The notes under the pieces were generated by a model. That model searched no databases and had not been told where the DNA came from. It was given only the letters and a program-made list of their open reading frames with translations. Of a stretch of DNA of 6,302 bases, positions 1 through 5,411 are shown one piece after another. The DNA lies in the NCBI GenBank assembly GCA_903832105.1, contig CAILAO010001117.1, forward strand, positions 1-6,302, given 5' to 3'. The stretch's first letter is position 1, and every line of letters starts with the position of its first letter. Source of the DNA: an uncultured Pseudomonadota bacterium. GTDB taxonomy: Bacteria > Bdellovibrionota_B > Oligoflexia > Oligoflexales > CAILAO01. The position numbers and the translations under genes are program-made.

Positions 1-454
1 CATTCAAACTCAGCTCAATGGGCAAGTCGTCGGGCCAGCTTCGGCAACCGATAATGCCATTGCTCGATTTGATGGCACTACTGGGAAATTGGTGCAAAAT
101 TCGGGTGTGGTTATTGATGATTCCGGTAATGTCGGCATTGGGACGACATCTCCTACAGCAAAACTTGATGTTCAAGGCTCAATAAAAACAAGCGGTAGAA
201 CTGTTATGAGCGGAGCAGTGTGGAGGACGGGTTGCACTGACTTTGGCGGCTCCCACTATGGTACACGATGCAATTCCGGGGAAGTGGCTATTGGCGGTGG
301 CTGTAGATGTCAAACGGGCGTATATCCCAACAAATTGCTTTCCGAAAGCTATCCAGCTGGAGATACCGACTGGCACTGCGTTTGTGCAAACGCCGATATG
401 TCAGGTTATGCGGTACCATTTAGCTGTCACGCTTGGTGTGCTGCTGCCAATTAG
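1..454 (+). CDS. Tail-fibre-like surface protein, C-terminal part, ending in a cysteine-rich cap domain (5' partial)
   Basis: The frame is open from base 2 to the TAG at 452-454, giving 150 visible residues; the true start lies left of the window. The first ~65 residues read as a repetitive stalk, with the motifs DNAIARFDGTTGKLVQNSG, GNVGIGTTSP and AKLDVQGSI. These are typical of phage-tail-fibre-like and trimeric surface proteins, often annotated as tail fiber domain or cell wall anchor proteins. The usual continuation is an intramolecular-chaperone (peptidase S74) domain, which is absent. Instead the last ~75 residues form a compact domain rich in Gly, Trp and Cys, with eight cysteines at visible residues 78, 90, 101, 103, 126, 128, 142 and 146, including CRC and CVC pairs. 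An even number of cysteines in a presumed secreted protein suggests up to four disulfides. My inference is an extracellular fibre whose tip binds a ligand. The stalk assignment is fairly sure; the cap is not a family I recognise. Confidence 0.8.
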   Translation, partial: IQTQLNGQVVGPASATDNAIARFDGTTGKLVQNSGVVIDDSGNVGIGTTSPTAKLDVQGSIKTSGRTVMSGAVWRTGCTDFGGSHYGTRCNSGEVAIGGGCRCQTGVYPNKLLSESYPAGDTDWHCVCANADMSGYAVPFSCHAWCAAAN

Positions 455-511
455 GGAATTGTAATTTGAAATTTGGAGCAACTGATTTTAAAAATCGATG
501 GGGCAATCATC

Positions 512-536
512 GCCATTCGGGACACACACGAATGGC
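512..536. other. Perfect 8-bp hairpin in the spacer downstream of the fibre gene
   Basis: GCCATTCG (512-519) and CGAATGGC (529-536) are exact inverted complements around a 9-nt loop. The hairpin sits 57 nt after the fibre gene stop. No T-tract follows, so it is not a canonical intrinsic terminator. It could be a transcript 3' end, a processing or stability element, or a protein site. The rest of 455-742 is AT-rich with no convincing gene. Confidence 0.45.
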
Positions 537-709
537 AGGAAATCCGAGCATAAATGACACGCGGAAAACGCCTCAACAAAATAACAAAGGCACAAAGCCC
601 AAAATTTTTCGTTTAATCAATAATTTTAAAAATTCGAAAATAGTTCGATTTAATTGAAGCCTGTTCAAAAGTTATGCGAAGCCGTTTTAAAGGATTTTCT
701 CGATTTCTC

Positions 710-736
710 TCAAGTTACCGCCTGAACGTCCGATAG
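710..736 (+). promoter_or_regulatory. Candidate sigma-28 (FliA-type) promoter for the receiver-TPR gene
   Basis: TCAAGTTA (710-717), an 11-nt spacer and TCCGATAG (729-736) match the enterobacterial sigma-28 consensus TAAAGTTT-N11-GCCGATAA at 12 of 16 positions with exact spacing. Transcription would begin near 743, on the first ATG of the gene. That would make the message leaderless at 743 or move translation to the in-frame ATG at 797. A weaker sigma-70-like alternative is TTAAAA (626-631), 17 nt, TTTAAT (649-654), but this stretch is so AT-rich that such matches are cheap. Confidence 0.3.
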
Positions 737-742
737 GAATCA

Positions 743-2335
743 ATGACGGAAGGTTTCATCAAAAACGTAATAGTGAGATCAAGAAGCGGACAAGAAATGA
801 CAGACTTAAGTTACAATCCAGAACAACTTGTCGTCCTCATCGTGGATGATCATGATCCGATAAGAAAAGCGCTTAAACGCCTCTTGACTCAGATGCATTT
901 TAACGATGTTATCGAAACATTCGACGGAAAAGATGCAATTCAAATCCTCGATGATCGACCTGTTGACTTGATTCTATGCGATATCTACATGAGAAATATC
1001 GACGGTTTCGGTGTGCTGCGTTACGTCCGTAGCCGTGATGCTGGGTCCGATATCCCTTTCATTATGATTTCCGGAGAAGCTGAAAGAGAAGATATCGTCA
1101 AAGCGGTCGATCTCGGATCCGATGATTATGCCATCAAGCCCTTCCATGCCTCTGACATCGAAAAAAAGATCGTGACAGTTCTGAATAAATTCCACTCACC
1201 AACACCTCTTCTAAGACTATTGCGGCTTGGTGAAAGACTTCTTCTTCTCAAGCAGTATACAGATGCTTTTGGGACCTTTAATGAAGCACATAAACTCGAT
1301 CCTAACAGCATGCGTGCTCGTCACGGGAAGGCTGTGGCACTTCAACATCTAAAAAGGACAAATGAGGCAATTCAAATTCTCAATGCAAGCATTGAAGTTA
1401 ATCAGACATACTACAAAAATTATGCCACACTCGCTAATCTACATCTCGCAAAAAACGAAACTACAGAAGCCATTTGTTGGCTAAAACTCGAACTTGAATT
1501 GAACCCCAAGCAACCTGAAAGACAGGTTCTTCTCGCGAAACTTCTTCAAGCAGAAAACGATGCCATGGGTGCTATTCAACACTATCGGGAGGCACTAAAG
1601 GAAAATACAAGACACCTAGAGGCTCTAATGGGCATGGGACACGCCCATGCCGCAGCCGAAAACATCGAAAAAGCCGTTTACTATTTTAAACGTGCTCGTC
1701 GCTATCATCCTTCTAATACGAAATCACTAGAAACCGTCGTTAGACTTTGCCTCGACGTGGGCGAACAAAAGAAAGCGGAACTGATACTAAGAGATGAGGT
1801 CCGAGCACATCCGGAAAGACTCGATGCGGAGATTCTCCTTGCGAAATTATACGCATCCACTGAGCAACTAGAACTTGCCCTAGAATCTGTCGATCACGTT
1901 CTCACGGCAGAAGAAGATCATCTTCAGGCGCTCAGAATGAAGGCTGTTCTCGAAACGAAGCTCAAGCACTTTGAAGTCGCAGTAGCCGTGTTTGAACACG
2001 TTCTTGAGTTGGATGATTCTATTGGATCGCTTATTAACCTTGGGGATGCAAAGCTAGCCCATGGACAAATCGAAAAGGCTGAAAGTGTCTTTCGCCAAGC
2101 GCTTGTCATGGATAATAAAAATCCAAAGGTATTGTTTCGACTTGCCAATATCTGTATGAAGATGGATCAGTTTACAAAAGCTTTCGTGCTCTACCATAAA
2201 CTTTCCGCTTTAGGTCAATTGTCTGAAAAAGTACAAGAAGAAATGAAGTATTGTTTGGTGGAAATTAGAAGGAGGAGGATTCGCCCAACGCGTGCTTCAG
2301 GAAACGGAGGGGGTTCGGTCTCAGAAGCCTCATAG
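743..2335 (+). CDS. Response-regulator receiver protein with about ten C-terminal TPR repeats
   Basis: This 530-aa cytoplasmic protein has a CheY-like receiver domain at about residues 30-148. The acidic pair is D35/D36, the phospho-acceptor is D80 (in LILCD), the switch Ser is S110 (in FIMISG) and the conserved Lys is K132 (in IKPF), so it should be phosphorylatable. From about residue 156 to 494 the sequence tiles into ten consecutive 34-residue units with TPR-type A/G/Y/F and P positions and no linkers; one unit is 33. The last ~35 residues are basic then Gly/Ser-rich. No DNA-binding, GGDEF or kinase domain is present, so output is presumably phosphorylation-controlled protein binding. Its histidine kinase is not in the window. 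ATG 743 has AGGA 4 nt upstream; ATG 797 (M19) would give a more typical short receiver N-terminus but has a weak ribosome site. It ends in tandem TAG TAG and converges with the next gene across 24 bp, with no clear terminator. The partner protein is unknown. Confidence 0.93.
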   Translation: MTEGFIKNVIVRSRSGQEMTDLSYNPEQLVVLIVDDHDPIRKALKRLLTQMHFNDVIETFDGKDAIQILDDRPVDLILCDIYMRNIDGFGVLRYVRSRDAGSDIPFIMISGEAEREDIVKAVDLGSDDYAIKPFHASDIEKKIVTVLNKFHSPTPLLRLLRLGERLLLLKQYTDAFGTFNEAHKLDPNSMRARHGKAVALQHLKRTNEAIQILNASIEVNQTYYKNYATLANLHLAKNETTEAICWLKLELELNPKQPERQVLLAKLLQAENDAMGAIQHYREALKENTRHLEALMGMGHAHAAAENIEKAVYYFKRARRYHPSNTKSLETVVRLCLDVGEQKKAELILRDEVRAHPERLDAEILLAKLYASTEQLELALESVDHVLTAEEDHLQALRMKAVLETKLKHFEVAVAVFEHVLELDDSIGSLINLGDAKLAHGQIEKAESVFRQALVMDNKNPKVLFRLANICMKMDQFTKAFVLYHKLSALGQLSEKVQEEMKYCLVEIRRRRIRPTRASGNGGGSVSEAS

Positions 2336-2359
2336 TAGAGATGTCAGCCAATCATTTTT

Positions 2360-3703
2360 TTAAAATCGCATACTACACATTAGTGGTAAGGAAATCTTCG
2401 TTTGCGCGTAAGCTGCGGGTTGATCCCCATCATCATCAATGCCAAGGGATGCCTTTTGATATCGAAGTCCAAACGTAATATTCCACTTGTGAATGGGATC
2501 TTCTCGTTCTCGCTCTCTTTTCCGCGACTTCTTTTTCCCCTTTTTAGACTCTTCTCTTTCTTCAAGCGACTTAGAATCCGGTAGTTTCCCAAAGTCAAAA
2601 CTCATTCCACCAGCAACAGCCCAATACGGCATGAGTTCCGCCTGTCCGGCGTACACCAACATTGCTTGCAGGGGACCAAAACCGGTCTTGCTACCATCAC
2701 CCTGACCTCCTGGGCCTAAATTGGATGGTTCATATTGACCACCGAACAACAGTTTCTTACTTGCTGAAACAGCTATTTCAACGCCCCCTCTAAAATGAAA
2801 AGAATCATAGGCATCTTTTTCCTTTTCGCGTAGCTCTGAAAGCGAAATATCCTTTTGCCCGCGAGGACCCCTTCGATACTCGAAATCGGTTAAGAGGAGA
2901 AGTTGTGGAGTCGGCCGGATCCCCACTCCCAGAATCAAACCTGACAATGCCACGTTTAAATTAGATTGTGTTTTCAGCCCCCCGCCTTCACCACTCATAT
3001 CAAGACCGGCAACGTTGACCTGGATACCTTGCTTTGCAACGGAAAAAATACTTACCGATGCGCCGAGAGAAAACTTCTCTGAAGGATGAAAAAGAATTCC
3101 AGTAGAAACATCAAATATCGTATCCTCATAACTGATCGTAGCGGCTTCTTGTGATTTTCCGCTCTCCGTTGCAATAATATCGGCGCTGATAGAACGTATC
3201 ATCAGCTTAAATCCGAGCGCAAAAATTGGCGACACCTCAAAGCCCATGACCATCGTCACGCCACCTTTTGGTTTTGCGTTGATTTCTGCATCAATGGAAT
3301 TTTTCTGACCTAAAACAAAAAGCGGCAGATCTTTGACTTTAACTGTAATCGGAACAGGAGGCACAAAGCTTGTGATACCGAGACCAAAGCGCCTATTCAC
3401 TTTATAGACAAACCCGCCCTTTGCCCCGAGAATGCTAGCAAAGTCGATCCCGTTCGAATTTTTCTCGACCGTTTCATATCCCGGATATCTTAGGTCGTAG
3501 ACCTCTGAAGTGAATGGGGCAAGAGAAAAACCAGCCTCTGATCGTCCTAACATTGCTGCAAACGCCGGATTGGTATCAGCGCCTATCGCCGTTGGCGCAC
3601 TAGCGACCGTGGCATTGCCGGTCAAAGGTGATGCCTGGGTATTTGCCGAAGAAAGCAGGAGGAATAAGATAATCCAGTTCTTGGTGCGTTTTAGATAATT
3701 CAA
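2360..3703 (-). CDS. FadL/OmpP1-like outer-membrane beta-barrel protein with a charged insert
   Basis: The protein has 447 aa. Residues 1-24 are a signal peptide: basic start MNYLKRTK, hydrophobic core IILFLLL, probable cleavage after NTQA. The mature N-terminus contains ATVASAPTAIGADTNPAF, matching the alanine-rich stretch ending in NPA of the FadL/TodX/OmpP1 family of hydrophobic-compound transporters. Length and alternating amphipathic strands with turns also fit, and the chain ends in Phe (SMRF) as outer-membrane barrels do. Residues about 374-406 are a striking Lys/Arg/Glu-rich insert (with KKGKKKSRKREREREDP) between two predicted strands, presumably a loop. The start is TTG at 3703 with AAGGAATAGG upstream. 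There is no usable ATG before the signal peptide, the next Met is residue 51, and an in-frame TAA lies a few codons upstream, so TTG is well supported. The barrel assignment is strong; the FadL assignment rests on the N-terminal motif and is moderate. The substrate cannot be told. Confidence 0.85.
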   Translation of the reverse strand: MNYLKRTKNWIILFLLLSSANTQASPLTGNATVASAPTAIGADTNPAFAAMLGRSEAGFSLAPFTSEVYDLRYPGYETVEKNSNGIDFASILGAKGGFVYKVNRRFGLGITSFVPPVPITVKVKDLPLFVLGQKNSIDAEINAKPKGGVTMVMGFEVSPIFALGFKLMIRSISADIIATESGKSQEAATISYEDTIFDVSTGILFHPSEKFSLGASVSIFSVAKQGIQVNVAGLDMSGEGGGLKTQSNLNVALSGLILGVGIRPTPQLLLLTDFEYRRGPRGQKDISLSELREKEKDAYDSFHFRGGVEIAVSASKKLLFGGQYEPSNLGPGGQGDGSKTGFGPLQAMLVYAGQAELMPYWAVAGGMSFDFGKLPDSKSLEEREESKKGKKKSRKREREREDPIHKWNITFGLRYQKASLGIDDDGDQPAAYAQTKISLPLMCSMRF

Positions 3704-3742
3704 CAGATACCTATTCCTTAGATAGTATTCGGCTTATGGATT

Positions 3743-3771
3743 ATTATCCTCTAAAATGGTAGACGTTTAAA
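3743..3771 (-). promoter_or_regulatory. Sigma-70-like promoter for the FadL-like gene
   Basis: Read on the minus strand, TTTAAA (3766-3771) and GATAAT (3743-3748) are separated by exactly 17 nt. They match TTGACA at 4/6 and TATAAT at 5/6. The predicted start near 3736 would give a leader of about 33 nt carrying the AAGGAATAGG ribosome site before the TTG start at 3703. Confidence 0.4.
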
Positions 3772-3918
3772 GAGTCACAGGCCTTTTTCCTCCCAGAAGA
3801 GCATCTTTTTTTTAATCAAATCAGTAGATTGTTAGAATCGTAAACGTCAAGCTTATGCTGAGCGGAATTTTGTGTTTTTTTGCCAGTCAAAATCCTTTAT
3901 TCTTCTTTTATTTCAATG

Positions 3919-3927
3919 TGATATAAT
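3919..3927 (+). promoter_or_regulatory. Extended -10 promoter reading towards the micro-ORF
   Basis: TGATATAAT combines the TGn extension with a perfect TATAAT (3922-3927). No good -35 lies 16-18 nt upstream, which extended -10 promoters can tolerate. Transcription would start near 3934, giving a leader of about 100 nt before the ATG at 4033. This is the best -10 element I found in the window, and the only nearby rightward frame it could serve is 19 codons long. Confidence 0.5.
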
Positions 3928-3935
3928 CCTTTAAA

Positions 3936-3952
3936 GCGCAAAATTTTTGTGC
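3936..3952. repeat. Near-palindrome at the predicted transcription start
   Basis: GCGCAAAA (3936-3943) and TTTTGTGC (3945-3952) pair around one base, with a single G-U or mismatch. As DNA it lies just downstream of the -10, where an operator could sit. As RNA it would form a 5'-end stem with about six closed pairs. Confidence 0.35.
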
Positions 3953-3971
3953 AACTGGTATTTTAAGCGTC

Positions 3972-3997
3972 GGGTGAGGGCACCTTAAAGCTCACCC
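3972..3997 (+). other. Leader hairpin with a possible alternative fold
   Basis: GGGTGAG (3972-3978) pairs perfectly with CTCACCC (3991-3997) around a 12-nt loop. The loop contains CACC (3981-3984), which can instead pair with GGTG (3973-3976). The two structures cannot coexist. No T-run follows, so it is not a standard terminator. It ends 25 nt before the GGAGG ribosome site of the micro-ORF. It also lies beyond the 3' end of the protease gene on the other strand. Confidence 0.4.
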
Positions 3998-4032
3998 ATT
4001 TAATCCGAGATGTTTTAGAAGCGGAGGTTATC

Positions 4033-4092
4033 ATGAAATCGAGAGCGTTATTAGTTTCGTGTCTTTTAGATCCCGAAGACTTTGCGAAATAG
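4033..4092 (+). CDS. Putative 19-aa micro-ORF with a strong ribosome site
   Basis: The ATG at 4033 follows GGAGG (4023-4027) at 5-nt spacing and opens 19 codons, MKSRALLVSCLLDPEDFAK, to a TAG at 4090-4092. The start has the look of an exported or lipoprotein N-terminus (basic start, then ALLVSCLL) that stops early. Upstream are an extended -10 promoter and a structured leader, so transcription and translation initiation both look genuine although the product is tiny. Three readings remain: a leader peptide or micropeptide, the 5' stub of a decayed gene, or the visible frame of a regulatory RNA that continues antisense into the convergent protease gene 22 bp away. I recognise no family. Confidence 0.35.
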   Translation: MKSRALLVSCLLDPEDFAK

Positions 4093-4104
4093 TTTTTGCG
4101 AAAT
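4081..4104. repeat. 10-bp direct repeat with 14-bp period at the end of the micro-ORF
   Basis: TTTGCGAAAT occurs at 4081-4090 and again at 4095-4104. The 14-bp period is not a multiple of three, and the micro-ORF stop codon lies between the copies. Removing one 14-bp unit would let the frame run on to about 39 codons, antisense to the protease gene end. It may be a small slippage duplication. Confidence 0.4.
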
Positions 4105-4114
4105 GCAACAACGA

Positions 4115-5059
4115 TTACTTGCATGTACTTCTGCGCGTCGTAGACTTAGTGGCTGGCTTCTTCGTCCAATCCGTGTAGCCACTTGGCTCCTGTGAGCCTG
4201 ATCCAACGGCTGTTGATAGATCACTCGAACTTGTCGGTGTTGGGGTGCTCGTTGGTCCAGGAGTGACCGTTGGATTGGCAGTTGGTTTTGAGCTTTCAAC
4301 TAGAGGCTCATTAAGAATGGATACCGGGTCAGCTTTGAGATCTCCAGTTTGCTCCGGATTTTCGGATGCTGCGGAGGTGTGAACCCAGGTAATAAGATCA
4401 TTGAGGGTCACACTCGCCTTGGTGGAAAATTGCTGAAGTCCGGCGGAAAGATATTTTGGAAAATAGCTTTCTACTCCGTCGTCTGCTGATGATTCGTCGT
4501 CTTTAGCAGCCGTCATAATTAAAAGACCGTTATAAGCTTTACTATCACGCTGAATAGCTGTTGCCCCTTTTGTAAAGGAACCACTGTAACAAGCTTCTAA
4601 AATCATAACCAAGCGAGCGTACTTCCCTTGAGAAGTTGCCCACGCGATGTCTTGTGAAGATGTTTCTTCTAAGTAGCCCACGTCTCCATGTCCTGTGTAG
4701 AAAAAAAGCAAGGTTCCGTTTTCTTTTAGTGATGCTGCGGCCTCTGCGGTTCGGTTTATGATGTCGTCTCTTGTGGCTTGAGGTTGTTTAATGACTTTAA
4801 AATTGTAAGGAGGACTACTTAGCGTGTTGGCCATTTTGTTCATATCGTAATTAAAAGCCTCTGCGGATGAAATCCCAGGGGCTGAATCAGCGAAAAGGAC
4901 CGCAACATTGTCAGCCTTCTCATCTGCGGCCAGCGACTCAGTGCAAGAGCCATTATTTTCGTTTATACAGCTCACGCTGAAGAGAAGAGGTGCCAAAAAA
5001 GATAACCCGATGGTACCTCTAACAATCGAAGCACCCTTTCGATAAAGAATCTTTTTCAT
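4115..5059 (-). CDS. Lipoprotein with clan-CD cysteine protease domain (legumain C13 / caspase C14-like)
   Basis: This 314-aa protein starts at ATG 5059 with a GAGGGG ribosome site 4 nt upstream. Residues 1-30 are a basic-then-hydrophobic signal peptide ending in LLFSVSC, a relaxed lipobox that puts the lipidated Cys at 31, so it is probably anchored facing the periplasm or cell surface. The domain at about 51-215 starts with a beta strand (NVAVLFADSA). It carries the His motif LLFFYTGHGDVG (H124) and the Cys motif LVMILEACYSGSF (C157), the catalytic dyad of clan CD. The EACxSGS motif and the later TAAKDDESS (residues 183-191) resemble legumain; the FFYxGHG context also fits bacterial caspase-like proteins, so I leave the family open. 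Residues ~255-295 are Pro/Thr/Ser-rich, followed by a basic tail (K300, K301, K305, R309, R310, K314). The dyad is intact, so activity is expected. It is divergent from the barrel gene at 5412. The substrate is unknown; roles in proteolysis of surface or host proteins are inference only. Confidence 0.85.
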   Translation of the reverse strand: MKKILYRKGASIVRGTIGLSFLAPLLFSVSCINENNGSCTESLAADEKADNVAVLFADSAPGISSAEAFNYDMNKMANTLSSPPYNFKVIKQPQATRDDIINRTAEAAASLKENGTLLFFYTGHGDVGYLEETSSQDIAWATSQGKYARLVMILEACYSGSFTKGATAIQRDSKAYNGLLIMTAAKDDESSADDGVESYFPKYLSAGLQQFSTKASVTLNDLITWVHTSAASENPEQTGDLKADPVSILNEPLVESSKPTANPTVTPGPTSTPTPTSSSDLSTAVGSGSQEPSGYTDWTKKPATKSTTRRSTCK

Positions 5060-5070
5060 AAAGCCCCTCT

Positions 5071-5134
5071 CAGGAAACTTATTTTCGAATTTTCTAAGAA
5101 AATACCTGCAAATATCTTGCCATACAGTTTCCTG
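5071..5134. repeat. 9-bp inverted repeat upstream of the protease gene
   Basis: CAGGAAACT (5071-5079) and AGTTTCCTG (5126-5134) are exact inverted complements 46 bp apart. The left arm abuts the protease ribosome site (about 5063-5069). It could be a pair of operator half-sites bridged by a regulator, or a leader stem near the ribosome site if transcription starts right of 5134. Confidence 0.4.
5089..5103. promoter_or_regulatory. 15-bp palindrome upstream of the protease gene
   Basis: ATTTTC-TAA-GAAAAT is a perfect 6-bp dyad around three bases, preceded by another ATTTTC at 5081-5086. It lies inside the larger 5071-5134 dyad, 30-44 bp upstream of the protease ATG, a good place for a transcription-factor site. 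The low complexity of the DNA weakens the case. Confidence 0.3.
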
Positions 5135-5211
5135 TGCCTTTTCAGGCTATAAGGATTTTCTTCATTTTTCGATTTTGTCGACTTTTTTTTCAATTTTTCG
5201 GAGGAATCCGC

Positions 5212-5379
5212 GTGAATCTAATTTTATCTTTGATATTAATGCGTTACATCGGCCATCATGTAGACGCTAAAAAGCCCAATGTTTTGACATCCAGTTGTTC
5301 TTTTCATGAAAAGTTCGCGCCAAAGATTCGACTTTTTGGAGCGGGAGGGGGATACCAGCTGATGCCACTCCCTTATTAA
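5212..5379 (+). CDS. Possible small gene of 55 aa upstream of the barrel gene
   Basis: GTG 5212 follows a GGAGGA ribosome site (5200-5205) with 7 nt after GGAGG, and the frame runs to TAA 5377-5379. The frame is open further left to a GTG at 5134, but that start has no ribosome site and lies in low-complexity T-rich DNA. The product begins with a short hydrophobic stretch (VNLILSLILMRYIG), then is basic and ends FGAGGGYQLMPLPY. It is too short and polar to be a clear membrane protein, and it matches no family I know. It lies 32 nt before the barrel gene, so the two could be co-transcribed, with this frame acting as a small gene or leader peptide. The good start signal is the main support. Confidence 0.4.
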   Translation: MNLILSLILMRYIGHHVDAKKPNVLTSSCSFHEKFAPKIRLFGAGGGYQLMPLPY

Positions 5380-5411
5380 AATGTTATCTTCTTTAAAAAG
5401 GGAGGCCAATT

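Larger units (their letters stand above)
3704..4032. other. Intergenic region with two outward promoters and a structured leader
   Basis: These 329 bp separate the leftward FadL-like gene from a rightward micro-ORF. They hold the minus-strand promoter at 3743-3771 and an AT-rich middle with T-runs at about 3805-3813 and 3874-3881. They also hold a plus-strand extended -10 promoter at 3919-3927, a near-palindrome at 3936-3952 and a GC-rich hairpin at 3972-3997. I found no protein-coding frame with a start signal here and no recognisable riboswitch class. Confidence 0.6.
5060..5411. other. Divergent intergenic region between the protease and the last barrel gene
   Basis: This 352-bp region must contain leftward and rightward promoters. 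I see no convincing -35/-10 pair for either; TATAAG at 5148-5153 is the best rightward -10 but lacks a partner. The left half holds a separated 9-bp dyad and a 15-bp palindrome close to the protease start. The right half holds a possible 55-codon gene and the GGGAGG ribosome site (5400-5405) of the barrel gene. Confidence 0.6.

Noticed and set aside
433..657. 74-codon + frame after the fibre gene
   Set aside because: It overlaps the end of the fibre gene in another frame, has no ribosome site, and its composition (Asn/Lys/Arg mix) reflects AT-rich non-coding DNA.
2266..2280. Purine tract GAAGGAGGAGGAT resembling a ribosome site inside the receiver-TPR gene
   Set aside because: No start codon follows at usable spacing; it simply encodes the RRRR stretch near the C-terminus.
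2336..2359. Bidirectional terminator between the two convergent genes
   Set aside because: There is a T-run at 2355-2361, but no stable stem precedes it; only a ~5-bp imperfect pairing can be drawn.
3795..3813. Weak stem AGAAGA-gca-TCTTTT followed by a T-run, looking like a + strand terminator
   Set aside because: No rightward gene lies upstream of it (2360-3703 is on the minus strand), and the stem is weak with no GC core.
3986..4011. Second sigma-28-like match (TAAAGCTC, then TCCGAGAT)
   Set aside because: The spacer is 10 rather than 11 nt, the -10 matches only 5/8, and it overlaps the leader hairpin; the extended -10 at 3919 explains the region better.
4066..4299. 77-codon minus-strand frame overlapping the protease gene end, considered as a frameshifted continuation
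   Set aside because: It is Arg/Gln-rich with no domain signature, typical of an out-of-frame reading of the P/T-rich linker.
5134..5211. Upstream extension of the 55-aa gene to the GTG at 5134
   Set aside because: There is no ribosome site, and it encodes a Phe-rich stretch from T-rich low-complexity DNA; GTG 5212 has a strong site.
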